A DNA stretch of 64,000 nucleotides from Tetracentron sinense (Eukaryota; Streptophyta; Magnoliopsida; Trochodendrales; Trochodendraceae), in NCBI GenBank assembly GCA_015143295.1, contig CM026574.1, positions 11,162,938 to 11,226,937 of the forward strand, given 5' to 3'. Position numbers and translations under genes: made by a program. Below are positions 56,510 through 64,000 of the stretch, one piece after another (position 1 is the first letter of the stretch; each line of letters starts with the position of its first letter). The notes beneath the pieces are model-generated. The model was not told the origin of the DNA. It did not search any database and saw only the letters and a list, made by a program, of their open reading frames with translations.

Positions 56510-56960
56510 CCAAACTAGCTTAGGGAGGTTGATTTGCTTCTTAGGAGAGTGCTACACATTGAGGAAGTTGAGTTGCCTCAGCATTTGAGAGTCCTCTGGC
56601 TCAAGCTTGGTGATGAGAACCGCTCATTATTCCACAAGTCGTTTTGTGTGAGGCGATCCCGGAATCCAATTGGATCTATTACAACTCCGGAGGGTTAAGT
56701 TCTTAAAGACCAACATGATATTCATAATCATACAGTAGAATACTTCTGTTCTCTACTTGCGTACTCAGATAATGAATATTTAAATGGGGATCTATTTTCG
56801 TTGCAAAAGGGGATTGGTGAAGATGATCACTCTATGATTACTACTGAATTCTCTACTGAGGAAATCAAGGCAGTTATTTTTTTAATCGAATGACGAGATG
56901 GCCGGCCCCTAGCCCGGATGGAATTATTACCTTCTTTTTCCAGCAATGTTGGGACGTAGT
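56510..56960 (+). pseudogene. LINE RT, N-terminal part
   Basis: Reads LRVLWLKLGDENRSLFHKSF, SRNPIGSITTPEG-stop, then HSMITTEFSTEEIKAVIF and, after a frame change, the PDG..FFFQQCWDVVG segment of plant LINE RTs. Confidence 0.8.
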
Positions 56961-56965
56961 TGGGG

Positions 56966-57732
56966 TCATAGTTGTTAAATCCTTGCGATTTGCATTTTAA
57001 ATCCTATAATTCGAATCGAATCTCAAGCAAAACGATTCAAATCGGAGATGAAAATTTTATTTGGGTAAATTTCATTTGATTTGTGATTTAGGTTACGATT
57101 TGCGATTCAAATCGTACGATTCATGCTATTCAGGCAATTCGAGCACGGAACCCCTTTTACGGACCAATACCTGAAAAAATATTTTTTATTCTTTTGATTT
57201 TTTTAAGATACTTTATGCATTTTAAAAAGAAAGAAGAACTAGGAACACCCCTGTTACGGATATGCCAAAACCCCTATGGGTTTTCTCTCTATTGCTAACA
57301 TGCTGTGAAACGAAGGAAAAAAAAAAGAGAAACAAGAAGAAAGATGATGGAGGTAGATTTTGGAAAAACTTAATAGTTTATTTTATTAGTTTTTATAATT
57401 ATACAAGTCTTTTGATACTTGATTTCATACAACATGATTATATGAGTTTATTTTTGTCGATTTATCTTTAATGATATTGTTTTTTTTTTTTTTTTCATTT
57501 TATGGAGTTCATTCACGTTTTTTATAGTGTATACAATAAAATGTTCATTACTTTCTTTTATCAATAGAAATATATGAATGAAATATTTTGGATGATAGAT
57601 TATTCTATTTTTTTGATGTATTCAGTAATTTTTTGTATTTTTTAAAAGATGGATTGAATCTTATTATTTACGATTTGAATTCTGATTTGAATCGAATCAG
57701 TCTTAAAACGATTTTATGATTCAACGACCTTG
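56966..57732. mobile_element. MITE-like insertion in the LINE RT
   Basis: GTTGTTAAATC at the left and the inverse GTCGTTGAATC at the right are similar ends. Both flanking arms carry ACGATTTGAATC / GATTCGAATCG blocks. ORF 57262-57471 has no signature. GTTGT on both sides could be a short TSD. Confidence 0.5.
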
Positions 57733-57734
57733 GT

Positions 57735-58933
57735 TGTGGTAATGTGGTTAGAGATATTCCAAGTTTCTTCTCTAGAGGAACGTTATTGAAAGATATGAAT
57801 CTGACCCTCATTTCATTTATCCCGAAAGGTGATCACCCAGAATCTTTTTCCGAATTCTGCCCCACCTCGGTCTGTAATGTATTTTAAAGGGTTATTTCAA
57901 AGTTGCTTGCTTTGTGGCTCCAACGAGTCATCCCCAATGTTGTTGCTTGGAACCAAATGGCTTTTGTGAAAGGACGGAGAACCTCAGATAACAACCTATT
58001 GTGCCTAAATATAAATATTCTTCATCACTACCACCGTCGAGCTGGATCTCAGAGTAGCAGTCAAATTGGATCTGTGCAAAGCCTTCGATTCGGTTAGTTG
58101 CCGTCTATTTTTTATGCTTCCTTGCAATGGCATCCCTATTAGATTTGTGGAATGAATAAGAGAATGCATCACTGGAGTCAGATTCTCTATTGTAATAAAT
58201 GGAGAGAGGTCTAAATTCTTCTCCAGCAGTAGGGGCTTGAGGAAGGGTGACCCCATGTACCCTTATTTATTCATGTTGGTTATGCAGGTGTTATCTTCTA
58301 TGCTGGATAAGGGTGTAGCTGATGTGCTTTTCACCTTTATTTCACTGATGATGTCTTCATCTTCTCCCAACTTTGTTTTGTTGATGATCTCTTTATCTTC
58401 TCCAAAGGGGATGTATATTTTATCAAATCAATTGAGAAAATTTTGGGGTTGGAGATGAACCGTGGTAAGTCCATGATGCTGTGGTAAAGTCCCTCGCAGG
58501 GTACTATACGGGTATAATACGGGTGTTTAGTAACTATGGTCCCTAGGCTATTATTTCTTCTCAAATGATTCAGGTTATGGGAATTTCCCTGGCTCAGCCT
58601 CCCTTTAAATATCCAGCGTTTTCTTAGCTCCTTTCACCTATTCTGGTGTGGAATTTTCTATCTTCCAAGATTGGTTATTGCTGAGATTGAGTCTTCTTAT
58701 GGAAGGGAGCTAAACTCGATAGAGGGTCTTCCAAGGTGGCATGGAGACATCTGTGTACGCCCATTGAAGAAGGAGGCCTGAACCTGAGTCAGATTGAGGA
58801 CTCGAATCAAAGTGCTCTTACTTGAAAGCGTGTTAGGGAAATAGCTAAGCAAGACAATTCCTTATGGGTGACCTGGTTTTAACAACGGTTTCTTCAAGCT
58901 GGACGCTCAAGGCTCCTTCAGTTATGTTATGAA
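57735..58933 (+). pseudogene. LINE reverse transcriptase palm and thumb
   Basis: RVT_1 motifs in order: NQMAFVKGRRTSDNNLL, VKLDLCKAFDSVSC (motif A, Asp kept), NGIPIRFVE-stop-IRECITGV, SRGLRKGDPMYPYLF (motif B region, usually RQGDPLSPYLF), FVDDLFIFSKGD (YADD-type box as FVDD), LEMNRGKSMML. After a frame change PRLVIAEIESS and VRPLKKEGLNLSQIEDSNQS follow. Several frameshifts are present, one between RRA and VAVKLD. Confidence 0.87.
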
Positions 58934-59720
58934 CAGGGGAGGAGCTAGGAATTTTTTGGTGACCCCCCGGAAAAAAAAAATGGGCAGTGATTAGCAGACC
59001 CTGTGGTCCGCGTCTTATCTTATCCTGTGTCCTCGTGTTCCTTTTAACATCTCTTTAGCCCTAGGGGTGTGTGAATCTTAACATCAGTTGGTGAGTACTT
59101 AAAAGTGGAGCGTGGACTAATGAGGACCGGTTATTTTGTTCCAACCATTTCGTTACGTAATGGAAACCATGGGTACCCTAAACATTTTCCAAATTTTTTT
59201 TTGAGAGTAATGGGCCCATTGTGGTCATAGCATTCGTTAGTGTTGCTTGCATTCCAATAAGTAAAAAGAAAAAACAATCGTCATATAAAGGAAAATGATT
59301 CTTTATGGTAGAATGTGTGGTGTCCCTTTTTAACACCCATTAACTATGGTTAAGATTCACTCACTCCTAGGATTCATCCATCTACCCTTGATTTTTAGAA
59401 AAAAAGTTTAATCTTAAGTTGATTGAGCTTAACCACAATTAAAGGAGGATCTACAAGCTTTCATGTATTCCTTTTAAATTTTAACACCCTTTAACTGTGG
59501 TTAAGATTCACTCACTCATCCATCTAACCTTGGTTTTAGAAGAAGAAAAAATATTAACCTTAGTTTGATTATGTTTAACCGTAATTAAAAGAAAACGAAC
59601 AAAACTCGCGAATCCGGACCCATAAAAAAATTACAAAGTTTTAAAAGGGACCAAACTCCCACTACATAGTCAACAATCAACTCATAATTTGGGTGGGGGG
59701 CAAGTATATAAAATGTACAT
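58934..59720. mobile_element. hAT-like insertion in the LINE
   Basis: AGGGGAGGAGCTAGGAATTT followed by GGTGACCCCCC at the left and GGTGGGGGGCAAGTATATAA at the right resemble the ends and subterminal parts of the hAT element at 46778. The middle carries TTAACCATAGTTAA-type foldback debris. The exact right end and TSD are not resolved. Confidence 0.45.
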
Positions 59721-59721
59721 A

Positions 59722-60330
59722 CTATATATATATTTTAAATCTACTTAATATACAAGGGTTTGCCAAAAAATTTCGTAGCATTCTCCGGTTCGGCGAGCAG
59801 TTGAGCAAGGTGTTCTGCATCTGATTGGGTATTGGCGACAAGCTAGATTGTGGCTTGACCTTTGTATCACAGCCCTTGTTCTTTTTTGACTTTAATCGAG
59901 TAGTACTTGTGCTAGAGTCCATCCTAAACAAGTCAACCTTTTCTTTGAGCTTAGTAGGAGAAAAGTTAGAGTACACTTGAGAATAAAATGTTTTGTATTC
60001 ACTAACTCAAGAAGAGTAGGTTGGATTTAAGGATGATTACAAAGGAGAGGTCTTTCCCCTTTTATATGCTAGAGGGAATATTCTAGAATTCTAGAAGATT
60101 TGCCCACCTCCTTTCCTAAGACATTTCTAGAACACTTGTAGAGAGTTCCTTTCTAGAACTCTTCCAACACTTCCCCTATGATTATTTTAGAGTAGTTCTT
60201 ACACTCTTCTAAGAAACTTCTGGAGGACATATCTAAAATCTCTATACTTCCTATTCTAGAAAATTCTTTACAAACGTATAACCAATGCCTACCACATGTT
60301 TGATAAAATGCTTAGGTGGCCGTCCGTGAC
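59722..60330 (-). mobile_element. Minus-strand LTR fragment with start of gag-like frame
   Basis: The minus strand starts TGTCACGGACGGCCACC at 60330. CATATAAAAGGGG (minus) near 60060 is a TATA box, and TCTAGAA repeats follow. A frame beginning MDSSTSTTRLKSKK near 59920 sits where gag should start, and it runs into the hAT-like insert. It interrupts the LINE before zf-RVT. Low certainty. Confidence 0.4.
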
Positions 60331-60815
60331 ACTTAGAAACCAAGGGATGTCCTGCTTCCCCTTCTCCCATCCGCATTACTGCATGCATTACTGCTAGTAG
60401 ATGGAACCGATTGTCCTAGATGTATGTGATTAGATCTAGAGAGGGATGAGCCATTAATCGGCCTCCCAGATGCCAGGAAGGGCATCTTCTTGCAAGGGAT
60501 AGAGATGATAAAATACTTTGGAAGCCTGAATCGAATGGTTCTTTGCATAACTCGATCTGGTTCTCTCGCAACATTTCTCGTCGTTGGAAAATTATGATCA
60601 CCTCTTTGCTCTATGCTCATTCTCCAAGGACATTGGACTCAGATGCTAATCTCTCTTGGGCTGAAGCAAAGAACCAGTCTTTCTTGGAGTGCTGCCATAT
60701 TCTGGTTCTCTAGGAAGACCAAAGGTAAGGGGTTTGCCTGTTTGATTCAAAAACTCTCATTTTCAGCTTTCATTTACCAACGTTTGGGCAGGGCGAAACC
60801 GAAGGCTTTTTAGAA
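60331..60815 (+). pseudogene. LINE zf-RVT / C-terminal remnant
   Basis: NYDHLFALCSFSKDI, then (frame change) TQMLISLGLKQRTSLSWSAA, IFWFSRKTKGKGFACLIQKL and FSAFIYQRLG, the C-terminal zinc-ribbon-like segment of plant LINE RTs. The cysteines upstream of DHLF are lost. 60790-60940 holds a direct repeat (CCGAAGGCTTTTTAGAACAAGC, about 75 bp apart). Confidence 0.75.
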
Positions 60816-60963
60816 CAAGCTTAAGCCTCCAATGGCCATTCTTCAGCTCTGAAAAAAATGGTTCATTACCTAACCGAAGGCTTTTTTGAACAAGCTTAAG
60901 CTTCCAATGGTTCATTACCTAACCATCGGATTCTTACTTGGACACTGATGGGGCTTTTGGACT

Positions 60964-61172
60964 GGATTTTATTAGCCAAAAATCATTTCTGATAAAATAG
61001 ATTTTGTAAAATTAATTGTCAAACACTCATTTTTTCAAATAATAGTGTTCGGGGAATACGAAGTTGAGTCTATCAACTTCATATTTCTCAAACACTATTA
61101 TTTGAAAAAATGATTATTTGACAATTTATTTTACAAAATCAATTTTTCAATTGATTTTTGACTAATAAAATC
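60964..61172. mobile_element. Near-perfect foldback MITE (about 209 bp)
   Basis: GGATTTTATTAGCCAAAAATC .. GATTTTTGACTAATAAAATCC. Arms of about 95 bp match almost fully, including CAAATAATAGTGTT / AACACTATTATTTG, around a GAAGTTGA..TCAACTTC centre. Confidence 0.85.
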
Positions 61173-61370
61173 CACTCGAAACGTCACCTGATTCTTTTTC
61201 TCTTATTGTTATATTCTTTTGTTGAAGTTGATGCTCGAGGATGTAAATATAAACGGGTGTATTTAATGTATCCTATTGGGGTCTGGTTGAAAGTATGCTT
61301 CTTTTTAATTTTAGAAACACAGTTCTTGGGGGGCATACATCGAATCCCAAGATCTAACTAAGATTCTAAT

Positions 61371-63245
61371 TGATTTTATTCAATGAAGGTAGAAATAACA
61401 TTCACATTTGCGACTTTGAAATTGTTAAGTCAAATCCACGTTAGAATAGTACTTGCAAAACTTCACAAGTGTCAAGTCTCCTTCGCAATCCACACGAGCC
61501 TTCTTTTTTCCTTTAAAGCTTTCTCTAATGGAAGCTAATGACCCTTCCAAATTTCCAGCTCTAGGATCTTGAAATAAATATCCAATCTTTATTATCAAGA
61601 ACCTTTCTTGATGATCAAGATCATTGATCTTCTTTTTCTTGATTATTCAAAACTTAGAACACATAAGAGAAGAAAGGGGAGAGAGGTGACCATACACCTC
61701 AAAGAGAGAGGAGTGGGAGGGCGTGAGATTGAGGAGAGGAGAAAATAAAATTCTGGAAATTTTATTGTGTCCCAAGCCTTGGACGTCCACCTCTTTATAT
61801 ATGAGAGATTGGGTTGCTTGCAACTCAAGAGTCCACTTCTTAATCCAATTAGAATTACTCAATTTGTTTCTAATTCTTGATTTCTCCTAATTAATTAGGA
61901 TTAATCATTAATAGAAACTAACATTATCCATTAGTATCCAACTAATCTTATCCTTATCCTAATCCAATTAGGATTCCTTGATTAGCAAGAAACTAATAGA
62001 CTCCTTGTCCAACAAGGAATCTTTAATTAGTAACTAACTCTAACTAACTAACTAACCTTATCTAATAAGGATATTAGTTATTAGAAACTAATTAAAATAA
62101 TAACAATTATTATTCCTCCTTGAAGTGGGCGTCCCACCCTAGGTGGGTCCCACTCCACACGTCCCCAATGGGTTCTAAACCCTTTTGGTCACTTTAATTA
62201 TTCTTTTAAAATATTCCCCAATGGGTCCTACCCATTTGGTTTTTCACATCTAATGTGATTCCACCTTTTAGAGCTTCACTATACCATATAGTGATTACTT
62301 AGAGAAATTAATTAATTTAATTAATAATTAAATTAAATACTTTAAGAAGGTCCTTGTGTGTGATCTAAAGGGATCTCCTATTTCCGGTTGTGGGACCAAG
62401 TACTTCACCTTTTGGTTAAAGCATTGTTACTAGGAAACACATTTCCTACTCTCCATTAGGATTATAGAATTTTATCTATATCCCTGGACTTCCACCAATC
62501 ACAATTAATGTCCATTAACACAATGTGATTAACCTCCAGAAATTAGAGAATTGCTTGTAAGTACCATCTCACAATATATTTACAAATAAATCATTCCACA
62601 TTCCGATATCACTTGTAAGCTTCCGGGATTGGAATAATTCTACTGTCTTAGTCCCTAGCTTATGAATAGAACCCTTTCTCATGATTACTTTTTCATTGAA
62701 CTGAACCTCTAAAACACTTTTGAAGAAACATTAGAAAAGAACTAACATATATATTTATATATACTTTTCCATATTAAAAATATCAACTTCGATAGAAACC
62801 GTTTTACCGAAAAATACTAGTACTGTATTTAACAGTTCAGTTCAACAAGTATCACCTTGATATCATTATCTCCAATTAAGGAGTTGTGGATTCCTTATTG
62901 AGTATTTACACACTTCTCCAAACATTGTGTACATGACCCAACATACCCGGAGTTAGTCCTGTATATTGGACATTACCGATTGGCACATCAAAGTCATATA
63001 GACAGATGTCTAAGAAGATGTTAACCTCTCAGGTCTAAGGACAATTTGTCAAATGGATAACCCTAATACAAACTGATAGTGTATTCCATAGGGTATCCAC
63101 TAGTGACCCCGTTCAGTATTATGTACTTGTTACATATACTCACATGTTAGTCAAGAGTCACCACTCTCTGTGAATGAGATTCATCACACTATCTCATAGA
63201 ATTACACATGTGCAAACCATGATAAAATACGGCGCCCAACCGATA
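61371..63245 (-). mobile_element. Probable minus-strand copia LTR region, boundaries unresolved
   Basis: The minus strand has TATATAAAGAGG (61791-61805) as a TATA box, and TGTTGGGTCATGTACAC at 62953 as a possible LTR start. 62954-63245 continues in the same style (GGTTGGGCGCCG, CATATGACTTTGATG). The lower end near 61371 reads TTCATTGAATAAAATCA (minus). No PBS, gag or matching TSD was found. The 60-71 codon ORFs near 61643-61862 have no signature. Confidence 0.4.
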
Positions 63246-64000
63246 CTCTAGAGGCTTTGAACAATATTAGATTTACAAGGAACTGGAAAATTGTATCTCC
63301 TCGCAACCTTTGGATGATTTTCCTACAATGTTACCTATGGAACTTTATGTCATCATCAAATGAGATAGTAATTAAGATAAATACCCTTTATAGTTGGTTG
63401 TGTGAATATGATGCTTGTCTAATCAACATAGAAAAGTCTCTTATTGGCTTTCGAGGGCATATATGTCCAGCACTGCTAACCCCGGCTTTCCTTTTTCCAA
63501 AACAAAAGGGGGGGGGGGGGGGGAGTGGTTCCTCAAAATATGTTCTCTCCCTCTCCTGTACCGGTGGGGTTGTTGAACATTGTAGGGATTTTGCTAAACC
63601 CTACCGAAATCACACTCGTAACCAGCAATGTTTTTGAGTTGTTTCATTAATTAGATGGGGTTTGAAATCTAGATGACTGCTAGCACTTTGAAAAATTAGC
63701 ATTATAGCTTAACATTTTCTGGGAGTTCTGCTCACAAATGTAAGTCCTTTGATACCCTGTGGCTCAATGGAATCTTCTTTAATTGCTTCTTTGGTGGATT
63801 TGAAATCTAAAATCACTATAACTGTCAAAATTAAGAAATCTTGAAACCCAACCCCCTCGGGCGTCAAGTAGGAAAACCCCCGATGAACTTTAGTTAGGTA
63901 ATGAACAATTTTTTTCTCTAATTTATACCCTTTGCTTAAGGGGGAGTAACTATGAAGAGAATGGTAGAATATCTTTAGAGATGTAGTTCTATTTCGAACT
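63246..64000. other. Right edge of the window, no gene recognised, with a 16-nt G-run
   Basis: The 126-codon frame at 63257-63637 runs through the homopolymer G(16) at 63508-63523 (Gly run) and has no family motif; homopolymer length errors could change the frame. The rest is AT-rich unique-looking DNA. Confidence 0.45.

Larger units (their letters stand above)
53385..60815 (+). mobile_element. Long decayed LINE (endonuclease, RT, zf-RVT), split by three insertions
   Basis: ORF2-type order on the plus strand: endonuclease (53385-54110), linker to 54402, [LTR 54404-56508], RT N-terminal part (56510-56960), [insert 56966-57732], RT fingers/palm (57735-58500), thumb and connection (58560-58933), [inserts 58934-60330], zf-RVT (60331-60815). 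Frameshifts and stops occur throughout. No ORF1 or poly(A) tail was found, so both ends are unclear. Confidence 0.85.

Noticed and set aside
63257-63637. 126-codon ORF at the right edge
   Set aside because: Runs through a 16-nt G homopolymer, has no family signature, and the frame depends on the exact run length.

Overview
This is a repeat-dominated plant nuclear (angiosperm) window. It is AT-rich, with spliced exons of a plant Shaker K+ channel, plant-type LINE, Ty1/copia and Ty3/gypsy retrotransposons, tRNA-derived SINEs, and hAT, Mutator and CACTA miniature elements. Nothing prokaryotic, viral or organellar was recognised. The species cannot be fixed from the sequence.

Layout. 1-4472 (minus) is the 5' half of an AKT1-like inward K+ channel gene: four exons, with a 3.4-kb first intron carrying a hAT element that itself holds a solo LTR. 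The gene runs off the left edge, and its pore filter has Glu where the first Gly of GYGD should be. 4.9-6.2 kb holds LINE RNase H remnants (minus). 6.2-14.2 kb is a decayed SIRE-like copia element keeping only gag, split by a 2.45-kb solo LTR and a hAT MITE. 14.3-19.35 kb is a minus-strand, gag-only copia element with intact target-site duplication (TSD). 19.36-26.1 kb has two copies (A, B) of a small-protein gene in a tandem segmental duplication, with Mutator-type foldback MITEs, a SINE and a 2.3-kb solo LTR.

26.4-42.0 kb is an old short-LTR copia element. Inserted in it are an 11-kb Tat/Ogre-like Ty3 element (27990-39064, gag only, with a 42-bp minisatellite in its 3' region) and a SIRE solo LTR that itself contains a LINE fragment. 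42-48.8 kb is a mosaic of MITEs, SINEs, a CACTA element and a hAT element. At 48.95 kb lies the third small-protein paralogue (C). 49.3-53.3 kb is further MITE, SINE and LTR debris. 53.4-60.8 kb is one long decayed LINE (endonuclease, reverse transcriptase, zf-RVT) broken by three insertions. 61.4-63.2 kb looks like minus-strand copia LTR sequence.

The plausible host genes are the K+ channel and the three small-protein genes; almost everything else is transposon-derived. Main points of interest: the altered K+ channel filter; the small-protein family with a conserved PPVRG core; a paired-stem motif with compensatory changes in four copies in Tat-like sequence; three different retroelements all reduced to gag; and clusters of GATCGATC-type palindromes upstream of the TATA box in several LTR families. 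Boundaries were read by eye. TSDs and terminal repeats are stated where seen.
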